22,789 nt of DNA from the NCBI GenBank assembly GCA_021846485.1, contig JAJZWW010000006.1, positions 1 to 22,789 on the forward strand, read 5' to 3'. This document shows, piece after piece, positions 7,459 through 14,377 of the stretch. The DNA is from Actinomycetes bacterium (GTDB taxonomy: Bacteria > Actinomycetota > Acidimicrobiia > Acidimicrobiales > Palsa-688). Numbering within the stretch: position 1 is the first letter of the stretch; every line of letters begins with the position of its first letter. Under the pieces are notes generated by a model. The model was not told where the DNA came from. It saw nothing but the letters and a program-made list of their open reading frames with translations, and did no database searches. The position numbers and the translations under genes were made by a program.

Positions 7459-8418
7459 GTGGCTTCCCTGTCCGGTGTCCTGCCCGCCCTGGTGACCCCC
7501 CTCGACACCGGGGGGCGCCTCGACCGCGCCGGGCTCGACCGGCTGCTCGACCACGTGCTGGCCGCCCCGGTGACGGGCATCGCTCCCGCCGGCTCCACGG
7601 GGGAGGGGCCTCTGCTGGGCCTCGCGACGCGCGTCGAGCTGACCCGGGCGGTGCGCGACCGGCTGGGTGACGGGCCGTGGGTGGTCGCCGGGGTGCCCGC
7701 CCGCAACGCGCCCGAGGCGCTCACCGAGATCGACGCCCTCGCCAAGGCCGGGGCGTCCGCGGTGCTCCTGCCCCCGCCGTGGTACTACCCGGTCGGTACG
7801 GCCGAGGTGGTGAGCTACTTCGGCGCGATCGCCGGCTCCTCGGCCCTGCCGATCGTCGCCTACCACATCCCGCGCCTGACCAAGGTGGCGCTCTCCCCCG
7901 AGGCGATGGCCGAGCTGGCACCCCACCCGGGGATCGTCGGGATCAAGGACTCCGGCGGCGACCCGGCGCATCTCGCGGCGGTGGTCGAGGCGTGCGCCGG
8001 CTACGACCTGGCGGTCATGACCGGCACCGACTCCGCCATGCTGGCGGCCCTGGCGGCGGGCGCCGCGGGCCTGATCGGGGCGTCGGTGAACGTCGTGCCG
8101 GGCCTGGTCACCCGCCTGTACGCCGCCGCCCGGGCCGGTGACGAGGAGCAGAGCGCCCGGCTGCAGCTCCAGGTCGCCGCGGTCGTCGACGCCTGCGGCG
8201 CGCTCGGGTTCCCGCAGGCGTGGAAAGCTGCGCTCTTCGTGCTGGGCGTCTGTTCTGCGCGCCCGGCCCACCCGTTGGTCGCCCCCGACGCCGACGCCTT
8301 GGCCGGCCTGGACAGCGAGCTGCGGCGCCTGGGGCTCACCCGGCGCCGGGAAGGCCTTCGGGGGCCCGACAGTGGGGGCGGTGTGCCAGGCGATCCCAGT
8401 CGCCAGAGGCGAAGGTGA
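7459..8418 (+). CDS. Dihydrodipicolinate synthase / N-acetylneuraminate lyase family protein
   Basis: A 319-residue protein from GTG 7459. It is a class I aldolase of the DHDPS/NAL superfamily: GSTGEG at 45-50 replaces the DapA GTTGES loop, Y135 lies in AYHIPRLT, and the Schiff-base lysine is K163 in VGIKDSGGD. The arginine that binds the aspartate semialdehyde carboxylate in true DapA (after YDIPxRTG) is not present in the same form, since YHIP is followed by RLTK. The reaction is therefore more likely an aldol cleavage or condensation of another pyruvate-derived compound. A canonical end would be near ELRRLGL (about residue 294). The last 25 residues are Arg/Gly-rich and are encoded antisense to an ATPase remnant, so the original stop may have been lost. 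The real dapA is at 3785-4723. Confidence 0.85.
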   Translation: MASLSGVLPALVTPLDTGGRLDRAGLDRLLDHVLAAPVTGIAPAGSTGEGPLLGLATRVELTRAVRDRLGDGPWVVAGVPARNAPEALTEIDALAKAGASAVLLPPPWYYPVGTAEVVSYFGAIAGSSALPIVAYHIPRLTKVALSPEAMAELAPHPGIVGIKDSGGDPAHLAAVVEACAGYDLAVMTGTDSAMLAALAAGAAGLIGASVNVVPGLVTRLYAAARAGDEEQSARLQLQVAAVVDACGALGFPQAWKAALFVLGVCSARPAHPLVAPDADALAGLDSELRRLGLTRRREGLRGPDSGGGVPGDPSRQRRR

Positions 8419-8690
8419 TGACCGGTCCGATCTGGCCGGGGTCGCCGATCAGCGCCAGCCGGCCGGGCGCCTTCCGCGGCGGCAATGACGTCGTCGAAAG
8501 TCGACTGGTACGCCTCGTCGACGATCAGTACGTCCGCGTCGGCCTTCGATCTTGCCGGCCCCCGGCGGAGAGTCGACCAAGGTGATCTCCCCGCTGCGCC
8601 CACCCCAGGCGCGCAGCAGGGCCTTCGCGGTGACCGAGCCGGGGACCAGGGGGGCGGGGGTCGGGCCGGGTTGGTCGGAGAGCCCTGGGC
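8336..8690 (-). pseudogene. Decayed AAA/SF1-helicase-like ATPase
   Basis: Three adjacent segments in three frames together spell a nucleotide-hydrolase core. The first, about 8640-8550, reads VTAKALLRAWGGRSGEITLV then DSPPGAGK, a Walker A motif. The second, about 8547-8450, reads KADADVLIVDEAYQSTFDDV, a Walker B motif. The third, about 8460-8336, reads RLALIGDPGQIGPVITFASG and then a tail ending at TGA 8338-8336, resembling the motif III region of superfamily 1 helicases. Walker A is followed almost at once by Walker B, so the intervening domain has been deleted, and each junction shifts the frame. Intact relatives, as I recall them, are large actinobacterial AAA proteins of unknown role. The 3' end overlaps the extended tail of the convergent DHDPS-like gene. 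Confidence 0.7.
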
Positions 8691-8814
8691 GTCCCCCGGC
8701 GGGGAGCCCGAGCTTGGAAGGCTTGGCGAGCGGCGTGGCAGCGATGGGGGTGGCGGGGCGGGGTGGCGGGGCGGTGCGAGGCGAGCTGTCGCCGCGCAAA
8801 GACGGGAAATCCGG

Positions 8815-8820
8815 TATTCT
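8815..8820 (+). promoter_or_regulatory. Candidate -10 element for the HTH-MNT/HEPN operon
   Basis: TATTCT lies eight bases before the ATG at 8828, in an AT-richer patch of otherwise very GC-rich DNA. If used, the transcript would start close to the ATG, making the mRNA nearly leaderless, which is common in actinobacteria. No matching -35 box is evident. A GAGGG at 8821-8825 is too close to the ATG to be a good ribosome binding site. Confidence 0.35.
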
Positions 8821-8827
8821 GAGGGCC

Positions 8828-9367
8828 ATGCCTCGAGATGCTCCCACGGCCACAACCGCCCGGCTCGTGGGCCTGGCTCCGTCCACCTTGCAGAAGTACG
8901 CACAGGAAGGACGCATCCCCTTCAACCGGACTCCCGGCGGCCACCGCCGCTTCGACCCGTTGGAGGTAGCGGAGCGCCTTGGTAGAACCGACCAACGGGA
9001 AGTCGCCGCGTCGTTGGTGGCGAGATGGATCGACGAGATCCCCACTCCTCTCCGGCCTTTTCATGTCAGTCTGTACGGCTCCGTGGCGAGGGGTGACGCT
9101 GGGCCCAGCAGCGACATCGACCTGCTGGTCGTTCGCGCGATCGGGGTTGGTAGGTCGGATCCGATTTGGGCGGCGCTCCGGGTGGACCTCATCCTGGCGG
9201 TCGAGAGGGGGGCCGGCCGCTCTCTCGACCTCGCTGAGCTCGGTCTGGAGGAGCTCAGCGACTTCGCCGTCTCCAGCCCCCGCCTGGCCGAATCCGTGTG
9301 CGAGGAAGGTATCCCGCTGCATGGGCCGGCCCTGGGTGAAATCTACGACGAGCTGGCCCGGGCGTGA
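8828..9367 (+). CDS. MerR/BldC-like HTH fused to MNT nucleotidyltransferase (antitoxin-like)
   Basis: A 179-residue protein from ATG 8828. Residues 1-51 form a MerR/excisionase-type winged HTH (ARLVGLAPSTLQKYAQEGRI, then TPGGHRRFDPLEVAERLG). Residues 75-179 are a minimal nucleotidyltransferase with GSVARGDAGPSSDIDLLVV: G84-S85, ten residues, then D96-I-D98, the exact GSX10DXD motif. A third carboxylate is likely D120 in RVDLILAVE. In type VII systems such MNT proteins AMPylate and silence a HEPN RNase. The stop overlaps the GTG of the next gene (9364-9367), which encodes a HEPN protein, so the two are co-translated. The attached HTH suggests that it also represses its own operon; that is inference. 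The frame is open upstream, but the sequence before ATG 8828 is antisense to a pseudogene and unlike the family. Confidence 0.88.
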   Translation: MPRDAPTATTARLVGLAPSTLQKYAQEGRIPFNRTPGGHRRFDPLEVAERLGRTDQREVAASLVARWIDEIPTPLRPFHVSLYGSVARGDAGPSSDIDLLVVRAIGVGRSDPIWAALRVDLILAVERGAGRSLDLAELGLEELSDFAVSSPRLAESVCEEGIPLHGPALGEIYDELARA

Positions 9368-9876
9368 GCCCTAAGCAGGTGCAGGGGGGCGCTGCGGAGG
9401 CTGCCGTCCACGTCCGGAAGGCCGACGAGTTCTCGAGTGACGCCCATGCGGCCCTGGACGCCGGACGCTTCGACGCTGCCGTGAGCGCTGCCGCCATCGC
9501 AGGCGTGAACGCCTCGGATGCGGTGACTTTGGCCAGGGTCGGCTTGCGCTCGGCGTCGTGGAGCCATTCCGATGCCCTGACGTTGCTACAGGAGTCTGGG
9601 GAACCTGACATGGCTGTTTCCCTCGGCACGCTGCTGACCTTCAAGAATCCGGCTCAGTACCAGGAACGTCTGTTCCAGGAAAGCGAAGCCCGCGAGGCTG
9701 TCGACGTGGCGGCGGCCATGGTGAAGCGGGCCCGTTCCGTAGTACCTGAGGCCCGCACCGTCGCCGAGGCGACGGTGCCAGGGGGCCTGCGGCGACGGTG
9801 CGGGGTCCGGATGCCACGGGCCGGCGTCCGCTGTGCGCTCGTGGCGGGCCATGCAGGGCCCCATCGGAGTCACTGA
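9364..9876 (+). CDS. HEPN-domain protein (toxin-like RNase), partner of MNT gene
   Basis: A 170-residue protein from GTG 9364, overlapping the MNT stop by four bases. The helical core (HVRKADEFSSDAHAALDAGR, then FDAAVSAAAIAGVNASDAV) and LRSASWSHSDALTLL match HEPN proteins. R62 and H68 form RX5H, inside the RX4-6H consensus of HEPN ribonucleases, so the catalytic pair appears intact. The expected role is an RNA-cleaving toxin restrained by the MNT partner. The last 31 residues after ARSVVPEARTVAEATVPG are unusual: C146, C157, H163, H167 and H170 in a Cys/His-rich tail ending GHAGPHRSH that could bind zinc. This tail is not part of the HEPN fold as I know it. The gene ends within a few bases of the end of a decayed minus-strand gene. 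Confidence 0.8.
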   Translation: MSPKQVQGGAAEAAVHVRKADEFSSDAHAALDAGRFDAAVSAAAIAGVNASDAVTLARVGLRSASWSHSDALTLLQESGEPDMAVSLGTLLTFKNPAQYQERLFQESEAREAVDVAAAMVKRARSVVPEARTVAEATVPGGLRRRCGVRMPRAGVRCALVAGHAGPHRSH

Positions 9877-10890
9877 CGCTCAGCACCTCGGGGACCATCT
9901 CCACCACCTCGCCGGCCAGCACCTGGTAGGGGCGCAGCAACGGATCGACCAGGCAGCGGTTCTTCCACGACTCGTGCGCCCTGGAGACAACTCGCCACGC
10001 CTCGTGGGTGGCGCTGCGACCGCCGGCGAGGAACCGGGACGCGGTGACCGGCTGAACGAAGGCCAGGCGGGCCTCCGGGATCCCGTTGGGCGACTCGAAG
10101 ATCGGCTCCGATCCAGCGCCGCCGACAGACCAGGCCGGCAGCTCGCTCCACCAGGACCGACAGGTCACCGCCGGTGCGAAACGCCCGGTGCCAGGTGGCC
10201 ACCTCGGCCGGGTCGGCCCCTTCCGGGGTCCACCAGGTCTCGACCAGCGCCTCGGCGAGCACCCCGGCTGTTGCGCAGCGAGGCGTGCAACAGGCGAGGA
10301 TCGAGAGCGCGGTGGCGAAGTGCCGGGAGCTGAGCTCGGCTGTCCTGCGCGCGCCGCGCAGCGCCGCGCAGCGCGGCGCGGTCGGCGAACAGCAACGGAC
10401 GCCGCTCGTCTCCGGACACCAACAACCGGGACAGGCGAGCCGTGTCGAGCGGCGCCCCGTCGTCAGTGACCGCTACTGCCCGGCCGCGGCGCGACTCCGC
10501 CCGAACGACCAGCGGGTCGACCGGTCGACCAGGCGCAGCGGGGAAACCTCGAGGCGTCCGAGAGGACCGCCGCCGGCGGCGGTCGAGCGGGCTGATTCCC
10601 GCGGGCGCTCGGCGACACAGCGGGACAAGGCGCCCCTGGCGGGGGCGGTGATGACCGGGGTGGCACTCGGGGTATCCATGGGGGGGGGCGGCATCGAGCC
10701 CAAGCGAGCAGGCGGAATCGAGCCGCGCCGGCGCCTCTCCCGGCCCATGGCGCCCGGTCCGGGGCCGGGGGAGATCCCTTGGGGTCGAAGGACCCTGCCT
10801 CGTCGCCTCGTCAACCAACCCCGTCTCGTCCTCGCTGCCGGTGCCGAAGCTGTCCGTCGTGGAGGTGTCCGTGGCGGGTATGAACGGCAT
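9870..10890 (-). pseudogene. Decayed gene of unrecognised family
   Basis: A series of protein-like segments runs down the minus strand, switching frame at least four times. It starts at ATG 10890, preceded by GGAGGACGAGG, with MPFIPATDTSTTDSFGTG. It continues in a second frame (about 10680-10530, GGPLGRLEVSPLRLVDRSTR), back in the first (about 10530-10310, GDERRPLLFADRAALRG), again in the second (about 10310-10140, VLAEALVETWWTPEGADPAE) and finally in the third (about 10140-9880, SRFLAGGRSATHEAWRV, CLVDPLLRPYQVLAGEVVEM). These segments have balanced amino acid composition with tryptophans and acidic residues, unlike the Arg/Pro-rich shadow frames around them. The conceptual protein would be about 340 residues. 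I do not recognise the family. It may have formed a pair with the ATPase remnant at 8336-8690 on the same strand. Confidence 0.5.
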
Positions 10891-11022
10891 CTGTCCTCGT
10901 CCTCCCTGCCCGGCACTCACCGGGCATCACGAGAGGACACATGCGCCGACGCCGCGAAGCGGTGCGGGCGGGGAGCGCCGGGTTGCTGGTCGTCGCCCGC
11001 CCCTCCCCGCAGCGAGCCACCG

Positions 11023-11739
11023 CTAGTGCTGAGCGTGGACCTTGAAAATCCCGTCTGCGTACCCAAGACGGTAGGCGAACGACTCCGGTCCTACCAGCAC
11101 CGCCCCCGAACAGCTTCGCCCGTCGATCGTGTAGGCACCTGCGGCGAGTCCCGGCCCGATTGCGCTCGACGACGGGCCAGCACCGACGCGGGAGCACGAG
11201 AGCCGCTGGTCGAGCAGAACGACTCCTGGGGGCAGACTACCGGCTTCGGCACTGAAGCTCGGCTGCGCCGATCCAACGGACTGGGAGCCAGAGACCTGCA
11301 AGGTGACCTGGCCGGGGGCAACAGTGAGCAGGCCAAGCTCAGAGCTCTGCGCCAAGCCCGCAGCGATCGACGTGCTCGGGATGCCGCCGTAGAAGGCGTC
11401 GACCTGGTAGTAGCCGGGGGTGGCGCCCGCCGGGAGGGAATAGGTGGCACGCGCCGATCCGTCACGACCGACTTCGGCCGAGACCTCGGTGCCGAAGTTG
11501 ACCGAGCTGAACCCTTTCATGATCTGGAAATGAACACGCCCAGTGCCCACCGGCCCTTTCGAGCCGTCTACCAAGGCGGAGAGCCTGACCGATTGAGATT
11601 GAGCGCCGTCGGACCACGAAACCGACACATCCGGCACCGAGACCGACGTTGGTCTCGGTGCCGGAAGGGGGACCTGCGACACAGAGGAAGACCAGGAGAC
11701 CACCAGCTCAGGCGTGGCTACAGACGACGCCGTGGACAC
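11023..11739 (-). CDS. Ig-like/MBG-type repeat protein fragment without signal peptide
   Basis: The frame gives 238 residues from GTG 11739 and is open back to the arsR-type stop at 11812-11814. Residues about 35-135 look like a bacterial Ig-like domain (VRLSALVDGSKGPVGTGRVH, TYSLPAGATPGYYQVDAFYG). Residues about 138-238 look like an MBG-type domain (VTLQVSGSQSVGSAQPSFSA, AGAYTIDGRSCSGAVL, then a FAYRLGYADGIFKV ending). Such domains belong to secreted or surface proteins. Here there is no signal peptide, sorting signal or membrane segment, and the upstream sequence is a Ser/Gly linker (GGAGGGGGGAS) that begins right after the regulator's stop. It is best read as the C-terminal piece of a larger surface protein whose front has been lost; translation in its present form is doubtful. 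Confidence 0.55.
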   Translation of the reverse strand: MSTASSVATPELVVSWSSSVSQVPLPAPRPTSVSVPDVSVSWSDGAQSQSVRLSALVDGSKGPVGTGRVHFQIMKGFSSVNFGTEVSAEVGRDGSARATYSLPAGATPGYYQVDAFYGGIPSTSIAAGLAQSSELGLLTVAPGQVTLQVSGSQSVGSAQPSFSAEAGSLPPGVVLLDQRLSCSRVGAGPSSSAIGPGLAAGAYTIDGRSCSGAVLVGPESFAYRLGYADGIFKVHAQH

Positions 11740-11811
11740 CTTCGAGCCGGACGGCGCGTAGCTCGCGCCACCGCCACCGCCACCTGCCCCTCCCGTGGAG
11801 GAGCTCGCTGG

Positions 11812-12189
11812 CTAGGCCGGCGGGCGGACCTTGGTGCACGCGGCGATCGAGGCGGCATGGTCGGCTACCAGCCCCGAGGCGAGCGCGACCAGCTCGGCGA
11901 CCCGCGGGTCGCTCACCCGGTAGTAGGCGAAGCGCCCGGAGCGGCGCACGCTGACCAGCCCGCACGACACCAGGCAGGCAAGGTGGGCCGACACCCGGCC
12001 CTGGGACAGCCCGGCGCGCTCGACGCAGTCGCTGCCGGTGCGTTCCGCCTCGGCGCAGAAGGAGAGCAGCGCCAGCCTCGTCGGGTCGCCGAGCGCCCGG
12101 TAGAAGCGGGCGAGCAGGTCACGGCCGGCGGGGTCGTCGGGGACCTGGGGCACCGCGGTCCGCCGCCGGGTGAGGGTGGGGGCGTCCAT
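11812..12189 (-). CDS. ArsR/SmtB-family metalloregulator, CmtR-like
   Basis: A 125-residue winged-helix repressor from ATG 12189. The core FYRALGDPTRLALLSFC and the recognition region LSQGRVSAHLACLVSCGLVS, followed by the wing VRRSGRFAYYRVSDPRV, are typical of ArsR/SmtB. Two cysteines in the recognition helix (C72 and C76, in HLACLVSCGL) and one near the C-terminus (C118, AACTKVRPPA) match the layout of the Cd/Pb sensor CmtR of mycobacteria (C57, C61, C102). C45 and C55 are extra. The inferred role is derepression on binding a soft metal. No transporter, reductase or chaperone for metals lies next to it: upstream is the dapB 3' end and downstream an Ig-like fragment in the same frame. Its target must be elsewhere or lost. 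Confidence 0.85.
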   Translation of the reverse strand: MDAPTLTRRRTAVPQVPDDPAGRDLLARFYRALGDPTRLALLSFCAEAERTGSDCVERAGLSQGRVSAHLACLVSCGLVSVRRSGRFAYYRVSDPRVAELVALASGLVADHAASIAACTKVRPPA

Positions 12190-12232
12190 CACCCCAGCAT
12201 GGCAGCTGGCCGCACCGAGGCGGGCAAACCCC

Positions 12233-12288
12233 GGCCCGACGGCCCGACGGCCCGACGGCCCGACGGCCCGGCGGCCCGGCGGCCCGGC
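12233..12288. repeat. Tandem 8-bp repeat, seven units
   Basis: Four perfect copies of GGCCCGAC (12233-12264) are followed by three of GGCCCGGC (12265-12288), differing at one position. The array lies between the end of dapB and the start of the ArsR-type gene, at the edge of the accessory island. The two blocks suggest slippage expansion of two variants of one unit. No hairpin with a T tract is evident. Confidence 0.85.
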
Positions 12289-12295
12289 CCGACGG

Positions 12296-13111
12296 CTACA
12301 CCCCGAGGAGGGCGTCGAGTCCGACGGTGAGCCCGGGGCGGGAGCGCACCTGGCGGACCGCGAGCAGCACCCCGGGCATGAAGCTCGAGCGCTCCAGGGA
12401 GTCGTGGCGCAGACTGAGCGTCTGGCCTTCGGCGCCGAGGAGCACCTCTTGGTGCGCGACCAGTCCCCGCAGGCGGACGGAGTGCAGCCTGATCCCGGCC
12501 GGGCCCGGCGCGCCCCGGGCGCCGGGGATCGTCTCGGTCCGAGTGGGATCCGGCGCCCATTTCCCCGAAGCTCCCGCCATCCGCCGGGCGGTGGCGATCG
12601 CGGTGCCCGAGGGTGCGTCGGCCTTGCCGTCATGGTGCAGCTCGACGATCTCAGCGGTGTCGAACCAGGGGGCGGCGAGCTCGGCGAAGCGCATCATGAG
12701 CACTGCCCCGACGGCGAAGTTGGCCGCGACCACGCAGCCGAGCGGCCCCCCCGGCGGGTAGAGCCGGGCAGCGACGGCCAGGTCGTCACCGTCCAGGCCG
12801 GTGGTGCCGACCACCGCGTGGATCCCAGCGACGGCGTAGGCAGCCAAGTTGGCCCGGACGGCGGCGGCGACGGTGAAATCGACGACCACCTCGGCTCCGG
12901 CCCCGGCGAGCGCCTCCGGCTCGGCGGCGACCACGAGCTCCCCCCTGCGTCCGCCGGCCGGGGGAAGGGCGGATCCGGCGGCGGCGGGGTCGACCGCGGC
13001 GACCAGCTCCAGGTCGACGGCCGCGTCGAGCGCGGCGCACACCGTCGCTCCCATCCGCCCTGCCGCCCCCACCACCCCGACCCGCAGCGCCGGCGCGCCG
13101 CCGGCGGTCAC
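12296..13111 (-). CDS. dapB: 4-hydroxy-tetrahydrodipicolinate reductase
   Basis: DapB reduces the DapA product with NAD(P)H in the diaminopimelate/lysine pathway. A 271-residue protein from GTG 13111. It has the Rossmann motif VGVVGAAGRMG (11-21), DFT and VVGTTG in the nucleotide domain, and the substrate motif ELHHDGKADAPSGTA with the catalytic histidine pair and lysine. The GTG overlaps the stop of the M16 peptidase gene (GTGA, 13108-13111), so they are co-translated. In actinobacteria dapA, often with thyX, follows closely; here the next core gene in the same direction is dapA at 4723, after the accessory island. Nothing in the protein looks damaged. Confidence 0.95.
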   Translation of the reverse strand: MTAGGAPALRVGVVGAAGRMGATVCAALDAAVDLELVAAVDPAAAGSALPPAGGRRGELVVAAEPEALAGAGAEVVVDFTVAAAVRANLAAYAVAGIHAVVGTTGLDGDDLAVAARLYPPGGPLGCVVAANFAVGAVLMMRFAELAAPWFDTAEIVELHHDGKADAPSGTAIATARRMAGASGKWAPDPTRTETIPGARGAPGPAGIRLHSVRLRGLVAHQEVLLGAEGQTLSLRHDSLERSSFMPGVLLAVRQVRSRPGLTVGLDALLGV

Positions 13112-14352
13112 CGCTCGGCCACCCGGGCGTCGGGGAACGGCCCGACGACCGCCACCGACCGGGGTCCGCCGAGCAGCTCGGCGGCCAGCTCGGCGACCTC
13201 GTCGAGGCCGACCGCGGCGAAGCGCCGCTCCAGCTCCTCGACCGGCGGGACCCGGCCGTGGGTCAGCCGGGCGTGTCCGATGCGGCTCATCCGCGCCCCG
13301 GAGTCCTCCAGGCCGAGCACCAGCGAGCCCCGCAGATGGCTGCGGGCTCCCTCGAGCTCTGCCCCGGTGATGCCGCCCTCGGCCATCCGGTCGAGCTCTT
13401 CGTGGACCAGCCCGAGCACCTCGCGCGCCTTGTCGGGGGAGGTGCCGGCGTAGACCGCCAGCACCCCGGTGTGCTCGTAGGACTCGCGGTAGGAGTACAC
13501 CGAGTAGACGAGGCCGCGCTCCTCACGCACGGTCTGGAACAGCCGGCTCGACATGCCGCTGCCGAGGACGTGGTCGATGATCGACAGGGCGTAGCGGCGC
13601 TCGTCGCCGCGGGCGAGACCGGGGACGCCGACCGCCAGGTGGGCCTGCTCGGTGTCCCGCTCGACCACCGCGGTCCCCCCGGGCGCGGCGGCCGGAGGGG
13701 TGCGGGCCGGGTGGCGGCCGACAGGGGGGCTGCCGAGGCGGCGGGCGATCCCTCCGGCGACCTCGGCGTGGTCCAGGGCGCCGGCGGCGGCGAAGACCAC
13801 GTTGGCCGGCCGGTAGTGCTCGGCGTGGAAGGCGGCGATCTGGTCCCGGGTCATCCCGACGATCGTCGCCTCCTCCCCGAGGACCTCCCGGCCGAGGGGG
13901 TGGCTGGGCCACATCACCCTGGCCAGCACCTCGTGGACCAGGTCGGACGGCTCGTCGTTGTGCATCAGGATCTCCTCGAGGATCACCTGGCGCTCCGACT
14001 CGACCTCCCCCGGCCGGAACGCCGGGCTCCAGAGGATGTCGGAGAGGATGTCCAGGCCGAGGTCCAGCTGCTCGGCGAGCAGCCGCACGTAGAACGACGT
14101 GTACTCCTTGGTGGTGAAGGCGTTGAGGTCGCCGCCGGAGGCGTCGACCGCCTCGGAGATCGACCGGGCGCTGCGGGTGTCGGTCCCCTTGAACAGCAGG
14201 TGCTCGAGGAAGTGCGACGCCCCCCACAGCGACCCGGTCTCGTCGGCCGAGCCGGTGCCCACCCAGAACCCGAGGGTCACCGAGCGGGCGTCCGGCATCG
14301 ACTCCGTGACGACCGTGAGCCCGCCGTCGAGGGACTCCTCGGCGAGCGTCAC
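13108..14352 (-). CDS. M16-family zinc peptidase (processing peptidase-like)
   Basis: From GTG 14352 the protein has 414 residues. The inverted zinc motif HFLEH is at residues 47-51 (GASHFLEHLLFKGT), with a downstream glutamate-rich helix (QVILEEILMHNDEP) supplying the third ligand. A second M16-type region contains RGLVYSVYSY, the Arg/Tyr substrate-binding signature of the family. Proteins of this type next to pnp are known in actinobacteria and bacilli as PepR or YmxG; their substrates are unclear. The frame is open to 14448, but the upstream part overlaps the end of pnp and is Ala/Arg-rich, so GTG 14352, 25 bases after the pnp stop and just before TLAEESLDGGLTVV, is preferred. Its end overlaps the dapB start. 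Confidence 0.9.
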   Translation of the reverse strand: MTLAEESLDGGLTVVTESMPDARSVTLGFWVGTGSADETGSLWGASHFLEHLLFKGTDTRSARSISEAVDASGGDLNAFTTKEYTSFYVRLLAEQLDLGLDILSDILWSPAFRPGEVESERQVILEEILMHNDEPSDLVHEVLARVMWPSHPLGREVLGEEATIVGMTRDQIAAFHAEHYRPANVVFAAAGALDHAEVAGGIARRLGSPPVGRHPARTPPAAAPGGTAVVERDTEQAHLAVGVPGLARGDERRYALSIIDHVLGSGMSSRLFQTVREERGLVYSVYSYRESYEHTGVLAVYAGTSPDKAREVLGLVHEELDRMAEGGITGAELEGARSHLRGSLVLGLEDSGARMSRIGHARLTHGRVPPVEELERRFAAVGLDEVAELAAELLGGPRSVAVVGPFPDARVAER

Positions 14353-14377
14353 GCCGCCGCCGGCGACCGACGGTGGG

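Noticed and set aside
10968..11010. GCGGGGAG ... CTCCCCGC inverted repeat downstream of the Ig-like fragment
   Set aside because: The arms are only 8 bases with a 27-base loop and no T tract; not convincing as a terminator or mobile-element end.
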